NCBI GenBank assembly: GCA_037157565.1
Contig: JAZHRO010000012.1
Location: 59,697,501 to 59,761,500, forward strand
Reading direction: 5' to 3'
DNA from: Thalassia testudinum
Taxonomy: Eukaryota > Streptophyta > Magnoliopsida > Alismatales > Hydrocharitaceae
DNA length: 64,000 bases
Part shown: piece by piece, positions 1-12,228 of the stretch
How the letters are laid out: every line of letters starts with the position of its first letter
How positions within the stretch are numbered: the first letter of the stretch is position 1
The notes under the pieces: model-generated
The model's database searches: none
What the model saw: only the letters and a program-made list of their open reading frames with translations
Told to the model about the DNA's origin: nothing
Program-made: the position numbers and the translations under genes

Positions 1-1564
1 AACAGTCACTTTAAATTCTTGATCAGGTTGTCTTGAGCTTGATCTGGAATTGGATTACCTGTCTCAAGCTATTAGGTAGTTGGAATTGAGGTTCTTCCCT
101 GCTGCAGACTTAGCTTTCTTCCAGATGAATTAACTGCAGCAGCAGTTAAGACGTCTGAAGAGGAACTAGGTTCCTGCAGCAGTTGTTCCAGCAGCGGTTA
201 TTGTTCCAGCAGCTAGCCTACTGTTGTTGTGCTTCTGTTTCTGCAGTAGCAGTAGAGATATCAGTGGACAGTAACCAGTATGTAGTTGGTTTAATAGCTG
301 TATTGCAATTGAATTTTAACATCCTTTGAATGGTTGTACCTTTACTTTTAAATCTTTTGTCAGCTAGATTATAAAACCTAACTGTCCATAAACACAACTA
401 ACTGAAATGCACATTGATTGGCATGCTAAATTGTTCTTATCTCTTCAAGATGTTGTGTTGAGATTGTTGATGCAGTTTACTGCCTTTTAGACCCCTTTAA
501 GCTTCATCCTCAGCCTTTAGGACTCATTAGAAACCATTTGAAAGGCTTAGGATGAGTGAGATTTAGAATTCAATAAAAATTAGATAAAAAAAGTAAAATA
601 AACCTGTCTGATTTTAGATTAAGTATTTCTTTAAATATACACTAAGTTTCATGGTAACCCGAACCCCCGACTTGGTAGAATTGACCAGTCGACGGTTCTG
701 TATACCATAGTATTCAATAAAAGAAACCAAACATAAAAAAATCAAAAACACCTCGTTCCTCTCATACATTTCTTTCCTTCTCATATGCTACCTCCATAAT
801 ATATATAAAAATCATAAAAAGTGAAAAAACCCTAAAAATACTAAAAATCCCTTATATGATATGTATATAAGTGTATATTTAAGCTATATAGTAAGCTATT
901 AACCTATAAGTGAATGATACATATTTATAAGATAAATAACTTAAGTATACATTGTATAATGTAAATTAAGTATTTAAGTTAGATGGTACTATATATAACT
1001 AAATTATATAACTAATTATTAAGTAAACTAATTTATATGTACTAAATAAGCTATATAAATTAGTAAACACATAAATAACCATATTAAGTTATAATATTGT
1101 ATATATATATATTTATATATATATTATAAACATATTAAATCCTGTATTTTAATTTAATTACATTTACAGAATAAATACTTAATTTATTAAGTTAATAGTT
1201 AAGTTATTAGATTAAATTAAAAGAAATTAGTAGTTTAAGTTAAAACCAAGTTAACTAATTCTGTTGAGTTATACTACTATATTTTAAGTAAATTAACCTA
1301 ATTTAAGTATATTTATAATGTTTATACTATTTAAACCTAATTTACAAATAAAATAGTCTAAAATTGCATTAATTAAACGTAAATAAAATAGGAATAAAGC
1401 TTGTAAAATATAATAAAAATATCTATTAAATACTTTAACATATTTTCTAACTCTGTATAAGGTCAATTAGACCATTTAATAACTAATTTATACGTAATTA
1501 AGGAATAAAGCCTAAAATTAAGTATGTATAAATTGTATACTTTAGTTAATTTATTTATACAGTA
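1..1564. other. AT-rich sequence without recognisable gene
   Basis: I see no gene here. The first 600 bases have ordinary composition with scattered CAG-like clusters. From about 780 on the sequence is very AT-rich, with many TATATA and TTAAGT runs and stops in every frame. It may be decayed transposon DNA or an intergenic spacer. Confidence 0.5.
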
Positions 1565-1620
1565 AATATAATTAAAATTCTAAATTAATTGTACAATTAA
1601 TTTAGAATTTTAATTATATT
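1565..1620. repeat. Perfect 56-bp palindrome
   Basis: The left 28 bases are the exact reverse complement of the right 28, with no spacer; the centre is TTGTACAA. The composition is strongly AT, so the DNA could extrude as a cruciform or the RNA fold into a long hairpin. The symmetry stops at 1564/1621. Confidence 0.9.
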
Positions 1621-1655
1621 ACAATTAAGTAGTAATATGTAAATACTTTATTATC

Positions 1656-1706
1656 CCATAATTTATTTTTATTTTATAATAAATTATGGCCCTCGAATTG
1701 AGGGCC
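1656..1706. repeat. Two adjacent hairpins
   Basis: CCATAATTTATT at 1656-1667 pairs with AATAAATTATGG at 1678-1689. It overlaps a second hairpin, GGCCCTC at 1688-1694 with GAGGGCC at 1700-1706. They follow the 56-bp palindrome by 36 bases and may belong to the same element end. Confidence 0.7.
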
Positions 1707-3831
1707 AAAATCACGAATTTGTGTGCACAGTTGTTGGATTTCCAGCGCTACGCAGGCGCTAGAATAGCGTCACATCGTCAGATAAAAAGCGCTTTCAGCG
1801 CTTTATATTGTTTTTGGTGTTTAGGATGCTTAGTCGTCACGGGAATTGGGCACCCGAAACAGCCGAACATCCTATACATTCTCATGATTCTGAGCATATC
1901 TGAGCTTTGTGTGGCCAGGGGCTGGTGTGTGCTGTGCGAGGGCTTGATTAAGCTCAAATCTGTGTGAAAAACATACTTAAATGTCCTAATTAAGAAATTA
2001 GGGTGCGCTTAGTAGAGGTCTGATCCCACTCTCGGATGTTATGTATTCCTCGAAAAGTGTGCCCGCCAATTAAACACATTTTGCTAAATAATAAGACCCT
2101 AATGACTTGTTAACAGAGAAGAAAAAGAACAAAGAGAAAGTTAATAAGTAAAAGAAGAGAAGAACACAGAGGAGATTTAAGAAGTTAAAGAAGGAGATAT
2201 GTGTATGTATCATATTTAACGTATATCCGAATGGATAGTATATGTAAATAAATAAGTATAAGATAAATAATTAGTATATGTATAAGCAGTATAATTATAT
2301 ATATATATGTATATATGTAACTTCATATTTTTACTGATGGAATAAAACATCACTAAAGGTGAAATAAATGTCGCTATTGACCCTAGTTTCTACTTTAGAG
2401 TTTGTATATAATTTTTCTGGGGTCCAAAGACATTTATATCTGTCACTGTAGCTACTATATATGTTACTGTAAACGTTAGCATATTAAGTTAAGTAAGTAT
2501 GACATGTATTATTAGTTAGTATTGTATATATATGTAAGTATTAGTAATATAACTTATAAGTAGATAATATAGAGTATGTCTATGAAGTGTTTGATGCTTA
2601 TTTGTAATTAGTATTTGCAAGCATTTTAATTGATTCTTTTTGTATATAATTAAACCATTCAATCATTCATTCATTCTTTATTGTACATAAAACTTATCTT
2701 TTTGGAATTAAAGAATAATCTTTGACTTAGAGAGTGATGTATATCAATAACTGCCTCCCAGTGAACGACTTAGAATAAATCAGTAAAAACTATATAAATT
2801 AAATAATAATTGATGTGATAATTATTTGTATTTGTGACATATATTACAACAATGATATATTTTTGATACGAATCATGATTAGTCGATCACCTTACATTTT
2901 TTTTTTGATACTGTTGTCGGGGTTCAAAACCTGACAACAGCATTTATGTGAAGCGATAATTAATTGATTAATTTGACTAAATAAGCAACATCGCAAACAA
3001 TTACACTAAATCATATCACAAACCAAACCAACATTAACAGGTCCCTAGAGGTTTTAAAATAAATGAAACATTATGAGTGGAGGACCTAAATGTGAAACTC
3101 TTAATGCAAGGTCATAATGATGTCTAAATGCAACAAGTTTTTATTGAAGCTTAATTGAACATAGTAGAAGTTAATTGCACTCTTAATTTGAAGTATTGAG
3201 CTCAATTATGTGTTCAATTTGCAATTGGATCACCATTTTATATTTATTAATAGAATATCTCAATAAATATCCTAATTTTGCATTTTTAACACAGATTTAG
3301 TATTTTAGGTCTTTTCTGTTAATTCTCACACTTAATCCATTTCATGTATTAATTTGATAGTGTTTAACTTAGTTTCTAACTTAACTTGGACATTTTAGTT
3401 ATAAAGAGCCACACCTCATCAGTTTGTTCCGTAAATGGTTATCTTATCACCTTGAAGCCCACTTTGCTTAGGGATATTCGATGGTATATCTCAATCAGAG
3501 GGATATTTCATGGGATAACTTCTGTAATGAGTGAGATAAAACTTAATTATTACATCAACTTAAAATATGCCAACTCTCAATTTATCCCACTACATCATAC
3601 TGACATCAACATATATTAAAATATATCTACTCTAATATAATATATCAATTAACATATAATTATTAGGTCACATCAATCCATCTCACTCTCATATCATAAT
3701 ACTAAAATGTTACCCGCTAAATCACGTCAACGTACCTATCATTTCTATCTTACTACACAATCAAACACCTTTGCCAATTCAACGCACCAAAACTTACCTT
3801 GGGATAGAAGTTGCCCCAAGCAAATGCACCC
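1707..3831. other. Unclassified intergenic sequence
   Basis: No coding region or RNA gene was recognised. A hairpin at 2911-2940 has arms CTGTTGTC and GACAACAG, separated by a short loop, and lies just downstream of a T-run. Otherwise the region is AT-rich and stop-rich. Confidence 0.4.
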
Positions 3832-3834
3832 TTA

Positions 3835-4101
3835 GGCCCCGTTTGGTAAGGGGAATGAGTTTGTGGAATAAGTTGATAGAGTAAAATAAATGGTGGAATA
3901 AGTAAGTTAACCCGTTTGGATGTTTTGACAGGTTAAAGTTATTTCACAAAAAAAGTGAAATAACTTTACCCTTGGTTAAATCTACTTAACTCGACGTAAA
4001 TAAGAGACGAATTAAGTGACAGATTAAATAATTAACCTCGACATAAATAGGAGGCGAGTTAAGTGACAGATTAAATACTTAACCTGCCAACCAACACAAC
4101 C
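3835..4101. mobile_element. Tourist-like (PIF/Harbinger) MITE
   Basis: A 267-bp non-coding element flanked by TTA at 3832-3834 and 4102-4104, the 3-bp duplication typical of PIF/Harbinger elements. It starts GGCCCCGTTTGGTAAGG; the reverse complement of its end is GGTTGTGTTGGTTGGCAGG, so the inverted repeats are imperfect. The interior repeats GTGGAATAAGT-like words that also occur in the element near 8783-9007. The superfamily is inferred from the terminal bases and the TTA duplication. Confidence 0.7.
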
Positions 4102-4418
4102 TTAATGTGATACAAGTTATCCTCTTTGAATACTGAATAGATACATAGGTTGTTCCACAATTGAACCCTCTTAGCTACAAAAAAGCTTAGAGGTTAACCT
4201 TTTCACACAAAAGTTTTCACATAAAATCTTTCTTAAATAGGGCTATCAAGAATAATTATTTAATAGAGTTTTATATGCATGCTCTTGGAATCATTTGTAA
4301 TCACACCAACACCTATCATTTCGTATTATTTGTATAGATATTCCTAAAAACTACTTGAAGGTAGGTAGTGTGTAGCTCACCTACACTTAAGTTACGTGTA
4401 AATTAGGCATATTCACAT

Positions 4419-4684
4419 GCATAATCAATGTTTTAAATTAAAAACTTAGGGATTAAAATCATTTAGTAAAAACATAAAATGTACAAAAAATTTATTACAA
4501 TCGAATGACCTTAATACCTCCATCAAGTAAGTTTAAATTTTGTAATACTTAAATCATCGAAATTGAACTCTTTCGATGTAGGAGATAAAAGTGTCGGATT
4601 AACTTAAAATTTTATACATAATATGTTCGCATGAAGTGATTTCAATCCCTAAATTTTTACTTCAAATCATTAATTATAATGAAA
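4419..4684. mobile_element. Foldback / MITE-like inverted repeat
   Basis: Arms of about 75-80 bases at roughly 4419-4500 and 4600-4684 are imperfect reverse complements. Both carry a TTAGGGATT(A/G)AAATCA-type core preceded by ATAATNAATG. A smaller hairpin, CATCGAAA with TTTCGATG, lies between them near 4555-4580. No open reading frame and no clear target duplication were found, so the exact ends and superfamily are open. Confidence 0.55.
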
Positions 4685-4699
4685 GATATTAACCAAACT

Positions 4700-7600
4700 T
4701 CACGTGAATTATACCAAAGTAAACTTTACATGCCCCTTTTTCAAATTTTTTTATTTTAAAGAATATACAACTTCATCATATATCCTATCACAATCGACAA
4801 ACTTTTGGATAGAAAAAAGACTTTTCTTTGTTAACTTCCAACAAGTACATTTCTTTGTTATTATCAAAAGTAATAACGTTAGCCATCAAGGTTTGCAACA
4901 TACAAAATAACCACAGTTTTATGTTTAGCTTCATCAATTTTGAGGGAATATGTGATAGAGGGTTACATACTTTAAAATGCAACCACTTGTAAAGGTACTA
5001 ATATTAATAGTCATGGATTTTTGCACGATTGGAAATGGTTTCAAGGAGATATGTATGTAAAAGTATCTTAATAACTAAACATTGACATGGATCAAGAAAT
5101 AAATTTAATTTTCAACCATTCTTCTCAACTAATGAAATATTTTGCTTTCATACCAAACTATACTTGACACGAGTCTTAGACCTTTCAACCCAATGGAATT
5201 CTACGTAAAGTAAGTCCACTTTCAAATAGTACTACCACTACTACTTTCGTAGTCGTACGATATGGGCGGATCTGTTGCTTTGCACATCATTCAAAAACCC
5301 AATTCAAACAACTCGTTTTTGGGAATTCGGCGGATATGTTCCACACTTACCTTACTAGGCATCCGCCTTTTGTTTGAGAAGAGATATATATAGACATAGC
5401 AACTAAAAAGACCCCACAAGTTATTTCATGTCAATTCAAATCAATTATTTCCAAACACTTGCATCACAACCACCAATCGTTTCACCTCTTCTCCAAATTA
5501 GATGTGTAACAACAACGCCATCGATCAACCGCTCATTTGGCCGATGCAATCGATTCCTTTTGTTTTTTGGTTTCCTCTCTTAATGTTGTTTGTACAATTT
5601 CAGAAGCACACGAGGACACGAGCTATTTAGAAGTCAATTTATCCGATACGTATAGTTTATACCAAGGATCATAGTCGAAACCGTGGAATGGTGTACAAGT
5701 CTTGTCTTCCCATCTTCTCTGACCCATCAAGTTTGATCCACGGAACGAAATGAAAGAGTATATTAAAGATAAGGTTTTCAAATGTGGAGCACGTTCTTTG
5801 TAGATACCTAATCTTTGGCATCTCCAATTAGATACCCAAGTTATGTCTTTGGGATCAATAACAATCCACATTAGTGAAAGGTCACGTGAGTAACTATAAC
5901 TCGCACCATCCTAGCAACCAAGCTTTGTCATTTTTTTTTGCCAAATAAGAACCCCTTATAGGTAATTGGGGAAGATATATCCCTTAGCATCACATCCATT
6001 TCGGATAATTACAAGGCTTGAATTGGCTAAGGTGAATTGAGATAAGCCTCGGTGTGTTTCAGGATTTATAATATAAGATGAAGAAGACATATTAATAGTT
6101 TTGATGTATTTTCACCATCATTCTTTACCATCGATAAAGCCTTTAAAGTAAGAAATTTTAGATGTTAGGTTTGTGAGTGGAATCCACTGAATAATTAGGG
6201 ATAAAAACATACTCTAAAGTGAAGAATAGGCTGTGAGCAAATTTGTATTTAAATTGAAATGGGATCTTTCTCGGAAAAGGGAATTACTTGGAAAACTCAG
6301 TGTGCCTTTCTACTGAGAAAGTACAAACCGTAGTGTAATTTCCCAATTATGACATGTAGCTATATATAATAAATGTATTAGTATATTAGCATGGGGGTTT
6401 ACATATATGTCCCCATAAAATATCGATGTTACATAGATTTCTTTTTTTCCAATTATATGCATAACCCGGCAAAGTTGATACCTTTTACATAAAGCTTGTA
6501 ATTAAGTTACAACAAAAAATTCTAGATTTTTGTTAGAAAAGTGTCAAGAAGCAAATACTTTTTCCTCTTCCTCATAAGTGGATATTCAAACTATTGTCGA
6601 TCACTACTTTGTTTGAGCTTGATGGCAAGAGGTGTTCTATTTAAAATCTTGATTAAATCTTAGGAGATCAAATAGATAATAATATCGTGATTAACCTCAC
6701 CTCATATATGGTCAGCATATAAACTTATATTCATGGAAGGGTATAAATGTGAAATTGAATAATCTTATGAGTTTATCCATGTAAATACAATAAGTCAAAG
6801 GGCATACATGTAATATTGAATATCCCTAGGAACATGCAAATAAAAATATGTCTATAAATTAAATGTCTTTCTAAATGGGAGAATGCCTTTGTAAACCACC
6901 ACAGGTCCAGCATGAACCCCTTGGTGGTTCCTCCTCACGACACCAGAGTGATACACCACCAGCTTTGGCCCAAATTTGATTAACATACGTCAGCTAGTAA
7001 TTAATCCATGTTAGCCCACATATCATCAAGGCAACTGCCTAACCCCATGTGGATGTTGTGAAATATAAATAAAATGATAGGCGCCGATATCTCACTGCAC
7101 GTATCGTATGAGATTCGTGGGTATAGAGAGAGTTCCTTTAAATTAAAATTAGTCAAGTAATCACATGAAAATAAGATATGATAGTTGGTCACCTAATTTT
7201 ACTTTCACAAAGATATACGTTTAAGGAGAAAATGAAAATACTCAAAATATGTAGTAAGTGGCATATATAAATTTAATAAACAGTACAAGTATTGTTATTT
7301 TTTACTCGGGTTACTTGCCCACATGTGGGAGCTGCGAATCATCTTTTGTAGGTATTTGAGTTGTCGTTGCAGCCATCAGTCAATCAAAGAATCCCGAGAC
7401 CTCTAGGATTCTCTCTCGTGTAACGGATGAGGACGTTACGACTACGTTGCGTGCATTACCCATGTCATCCAATTTCATCGGGTGATGGTTTGTTGATTAC
7501 GTCGATAGCTTGCCGACAAATATTTGCTGGGAAGATTTATCGATATCGGTGACTAATTCTTTGGTCAATCAGTTGATTTCGAGAGGTCGATTAATTTTTT

Positions 7601-8770
7601 AATTGAGTCTCTTGAGTCAAGTATTGAATCCAATTGCTTGAATTAAGTAGGCGGATCATCAACTAGACATTTGCCCATTCGACATTCTATTTTAGGGTTA
7701 TTTTGGTCTATTCTTTGAGCCTTCGTAGACCTTTGTTGGTAGGATTTTGAAGGATACTTTTCTTCTCTCGTCGCATAATATTTTTGGTTATTGCAACAAA
7801 GAAGGATGGATTGTCATCATTCCTATGGCCACATGGTTGGAACGTAGCTGTTTTCATGCGGTAGAAAGTTTATTTTGATATTAACCAATGGGTTAACATA
7901 TAGCATGGTATGATACCTAAAAATGGGTAAATTTCATTTGATCCGCATCCATGTCCCTTTTGTAAAAGAGGAGAACCTTAGTCACCATTGATCAACAGTT
8001 AAAAGGCTCCAATTGAAATGAAATTGGATTCCTGTTGAGTTTTAACATTTTGCAATCTATCAAGTTGATGCTGCGATAGATCTTGGAGCTCTTGCGATAG
8101 GTAGGTTGTTTCTAGAGTTACGTACAGGTTGAGTTGGGTCCTAATCCATGTCCCATCTCAATTTCCACAAGTGAAGATTTTTTTAGCCCAACCCTTAATC
8201 TATCCTAGTATCTAATCTAAACCAATTAAGTGCATAAAAATAAGTCATGATAGGCGATTGTTGACTAGTGAAATTAATGGATTTTTTTGTATATATTTTC
8301 ATATTTGGTTTCTATCATGACATATCTTTTTAAGACATTTGACATGCCACGATATAATGTTAAATTTTTTTTTTTCTTGTAATGTTTGTTTGAATCGTTG
8401 TTAATGTCTTAACGTTTTATTTGCACACTTTGCTGTTTGTTTGAGCATTTCGACTGTATGGTTTATAAAGATGTTTTATTCTTTCCACATATCCATTTTT
8501 ATCTTTCAATCTCTACCATTAGATTGTGAAAAAGACTATACTAGGAGCGAACCGATGCTGATCACAGCCATTCACTGCACCGTGTCACTGTGATAAAAAA
8601 AGGTGAACTATTCCATACCATTGTAGTAGGAAGAAAAGGCTAAAACTAGGAAAAATAATTGAGCATCCAAGGCTTCAAAAATGCGGGAAATTGAACCGTA
8701 TGATTTGGTACTCCTCCATTTAGCTCTTGAAAGTGATGAGAAACTGTTCTTTCGCTGCACTTCATGCCCA
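4700..8770. other. Intergenic sequence without recognised features
   Basis: About 4 kb with no convincing gene. The longest reading frames are under 100 codons and match no family I recognise. Around 6730-6830 two phrases resemble each other (GGGTATAAATGTGAAATTGAAT-like), suggesting an old local duplication. No tRNA, rRNA or LTR termini were seen. Confidence 0.4.
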
Positions 8771-8782
8771 TTAAACACCATT

Positions 8783-9007
8783 GGCTGGTGTTTGCTGGGG
8801 ATAAAAGATTTGTGAAATAAGTAAAGGAATAAGAAATGTGTAGAATAAAATAGTGGAATAAGTAGATTTTGGTATTTGAAAGTTTAGGTGGCTTAAACTT
8901 ATTCCACAGTGGAAGTGAAACATGTTTGTGTCGACACAAATGGATGACGGATTAAGTGGTCAACAAACATTGAGTAAGTGCTTTAACTCACTTACCAAAC
9001 ACCAACT
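8783..9007. mobile_element. Second Tourist-like MITE, related to 3835-4101
   Basis: The left end reads GCTGGTGTTTGCTGG and the reverse complement of the right end GTTGGTGTTTGGTAAG, giving imperfect terminal inverted repeats. The interior shares the repeated GTGGAATAAGTA-like words and the general plan of the element at 3835-4101. Flanks are TTG/TTA, a decayed TTA duplication. The ends are uncertain by a few bases. Confidence 0.6.
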
Positions 9008-9140
9008 TAATGTCTAAATTTGTATGTTTATCCTCTTGGATCGAGCAAACTTAGCTCCCCCACCTAGGTCAAACTTTCTAAACTTGGTGGTTATCTTTGC
9101 TTAGGCGCGATCATTAGCCTTTCAACAAGTAGAATAATTT

Positions 9141-9585
9141 TCCCATAGACGGTGTCAATTAATCGAGGTCTAAGGACTTGATCAAGACAATAAGCACATA
9201 TACGGGGAAAAATTAAACTACGCTAACACTTGGGAATCGGTTATCCAATTTCACTACAAGGGATGCACATCTGAGAAAGGGATTTAATTGTCAAAGTTTT
9301 TAACTATGAGAATACTCTTGATGAGTTGCTTGAGTACAACGTGGCTAATCAAGAGAACTCCTCTCTAGTAAAAGGCTCTCTTTTATAGGGCATGAGGCAC
9401 TTACCCCTTGTGGGAGCCTATTCGGGTTGCCTTCTCGAGGGGGTATGTGAGATGTGGAAAATGATCGGGGGACTACTTGCACCTGATCGTTGGCCTTTTC
9501 CATACTTAATCCATAACCGAAGACGCAACCTTGGTAGGCATAGTAGAGCGGGTTGAACATTATACTTGGTGTGCAAGTCACAACA
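9141..9585 (-). mobile_element. Fragment of a minus-strand Tat-type LTR with primer-site remnant
   Basis: On the minus strand 9157-9141 reads TGACACCGTCTATGGGA. This resembles the TGGCGCCGTCTGTGGGA primer site of Tat-lineage Ty3 elements, and every difference fits cytosine deamination on the plus strand. To its right, within the presumed LTR, TATAAAA lies on the minus strand at 9387-9381. The CACTA transposon interrupts the sequence at 9586, and 26363-26571 is its continuation on the other side. The lineage call rests on the primer-site match alone. Confidence 0.4.
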
Positions 9586-10110
9586 CACTACTACATACAT
9601 TACTTTTGCCGTCAGTCAATAAGCGACGCCATTGATACCGTCGTTGTTTAGATTTACCGTTGGTTACAGGGATAATCTGACATGGAAATAATCTATTACT
9701 ATCGGACGGATTAGAGCTTTCGACATCGTTTTACAACCAACGGCAAAAACAATTAGCATTGGTTATTGAATAACCGATGGTATATGTCAGTCACTTATTC
9801 TCGCCTTTACCCACCCTTTTTTTATTTACGCCGTCGTTTAATAACCTGTACCGTCGGTTATATAAGTGACAGTAAAAATATTATTTCCGTCGCTTATTCT
9901 GATAACCGACGGCATAAAGTTACAAAAGTAATTTTAACAAACCTGAAATGTTGTCGCTTATTCATATAAGCGACGGGAAAAATATTTTCCCCGTCGCACG
10001 TATGTCATCACTTATTTGAGTAAGCGACGACATATCTGCGATGGAGAAAATATTTTTTCCATCGCTTATATAAATAATCGACGACAAATGTATAGGTTTT
10101 TTTTTTTTTT
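9586..10110. repeat. CACTA subterminal repeats, left end
   Basis: At least ten short units built on CGTCGCTTA or its complement TAAGCGACG occur here, several as facing pairs that make hairpins, for example around 9953-9977. Decayed versions such as AACCGATGG are frequent. In the En/Spm family such units bind the TnpA protein and define the ends for transposition; that role is inferred here. Confidence 0.8.
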
Positions 10111-10149
10111 AAATTACCAGCAGATGGAAACTACCTACTAAACCCTAAG

Positions 10150-12228
10150 TTTTAGTTATGCTTTTATAGAAAAATAAGTAATGCAAATGAACAAAAATTT
10201 ATATTTCATAAATATAAAATATAGTACATTAAAAGTTTGAAAAAGAGATATTTGTATAAGAAAGATTACATGAAAAACATAAGAAAAGAAAATGCATAGA
10301 AATAAAAATATAGCTGCCCCAATGCCACCTCCACCACCCATGGAGTCATCGTCATCTCGTCTACCGCTGCTGGGATCCATAGAAGATGAATACTTTGACT
10401 GACCCTTGTTCTGAATAAGGGCTATAAGCTGCTGAAGCTTATCATCCATCATATTCATCTTATTCTGTATCTCTGTCTCTCTCTTCTCTCTCTCCTCATC
10501 TCGTCTCTATAGTGTGTTGATCTTTTGATGCAGCTAGTCGACAACACTAGATGAGACGACAACTTTTCTTCCATACTAAGTCGATAATGAGTATGCCTCC
10601 CCGCACTACGAATGAAACCACCGTGGTCTGGTGGTATCACTCTCCTAAATGCCTCCTCTACATCCAAAGGCTACTGGATGCTATCGGAGGCCTCATCAGC
10701 GGGGGATGTACTAATCGTATCATTTGATCCTAAATATATTACACAATTTTATTATAATATATATATACAAAGTTAAAATTTTTTTTAGTTTAGGAAACTT
10801 ACGTGTTTCCCTTGGTATGACTGATAAATCCACTTATGAGCACCCTCAACTGCAACCTTACTGTGAGAGACTTCGTAGATTTCTATCCTAGTCAATTCCA
10901 TCACATCATGTGTAGCGGACTGAAAAAATAAAGACGATACAATTAATTTAAAATAACTTAAAAATTAAGTAATATGTAATTAAAGAGTAATTTTAATACT
11001 TACATAACGGCTCCGACTGTCTCGATGCTCCTTCTACCAAAACAATGGGTCAATGGTGGAGCTTTAGCCCTATTGGCCTTATTTTTTTGTGCTTGCACCT
11101 GTAGACATACATAATAATATTTTTTATGAATTTAAGATATATGAAATTAATACAATAATTTGTAATCGTTTAACCTCCATCTTTGGATTCATCCAATGCT
11201 CGCATGCCCTCTTCCAATCTTCAGGCATTACATCAGGATGGGCATTCTCCATTGCCTTCTCAGGTGAACTCTTGATCGAGAAAAACTAAATACGAAATAT
11301 AAATTGTTAGAAATAATATAATACATTATGTATATAATAAAATTGTAAATGTTTAAAAATTGTTACATTTCTCTTGATCTCCGTCCTCCAATCCCTGTGT
11401 ATTTTTGCGGCATTGGGGTCATCACCCCAATCGTAACTTTGCTACATTAATTTCAACATAATATGTCAATGTTACTTTAAAATAAATTTAAGATAAAATT
11501 ATAAAAGAAATAACATTTGTAAATGAAATTACCTCCAACTGATGGATAATCTGTCTCTTCAGCTCTGCGGGCAGCTTCCTCTAGTCAAAGTAGAAAATAG
11601 GCACAATAGACTTAACAATTACTGCAACTCGACTGATAAAGCCCGGGTAATTCTCCGCCTCCCCTTTGGATCTAAGCTTAGTCGTTAATGTGGCGCCCTC
11701 AGGGATACGCTGGAGGTCTAAATTTTTTGTCTTCCCCCATCCTCTTCTTATTCTACCTGCATAAACATTAATCACATTTATTATATATTTTTCAAGGTAT
11801 ATAATTTAATTCTTAAAGGTATATAATTTCTTACCAAAACTTGAGCCCACCGGTAAGGGGTCAACATGAACTGGGGACGTACTCCCCATCATCTCATCCT
11901 CCGCCTCCTCGCCCTCCTCCTCTCCCTCCTTTCCCGCCTCCTCCCCCTCCACCTCATCCGATCCTCCATCATCTAGATCATCCTCTACTCAGTCTGGGAA
12001 GGTCTAAGCAATCTCCTTCCCTTTTCCCTTCCCCCCCCGCATGTAGTAAACATGCCATGTCTCCGAGTCGTACAAAACGTGATTGGGGGGGTGGCTGAAG
12101 CTGCTGTCGAAGCAATGGTTGAGCCTGCTGTGGGGGGGTGGCTGAGCCTGAGGAGACAAATCAAGCTGCATGAAGGGCTGTGTCTTAGGAGGACCCTTTC
12201 TTTTAGATTTTTTCGCAAATAGCTTCAT
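10150..12228 (-). pseudogene. TnpA-like CACTA gene (Transposase_24 type), decayed
   Basis: Reading leftwards from the ATG at 12228, the gene encodes a basic start (MKLFAKKSKRKGPPK), then an acidic D/E-rich stretch, up to a donor GT at about 11836. Further coding blocks follow at 11756-11533 (GRIRRGWGKTKNLDLQRIPE), about 11440-11369 (YDWGDDPNAAKIHRDWR), about 11290-11175, 11090-11005, 10920-10800 and 10730-10320. The gaps begin with GT and end with AG where I checked, so they read as introns. The last block is a charged coiled-coil-like segment (EEREKRETEIQNK) followed by a glycine-rich tail. This matches the plant Ptta/En-Spm Transposase_24 family, whose product binds subterminal repeats. In-frame stops occur in the first, second and last blocks, so it is a pseudogene. 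Exon borders are approximate. Confidence 0.7.

Noticed and set aside
1686..1967. 93-codon frame beginning after the hairpin cluster
   Set aside because: No recognisable motif, and it begins within a hairpin.
5623..5871. 82-codon frame on the minus strand with WEDKTCTPFHGFDYDPWYKL
   Set aside because: It looks somewhat protein-like, but I cannot match it to any family, and no neighbouring exons were seen.
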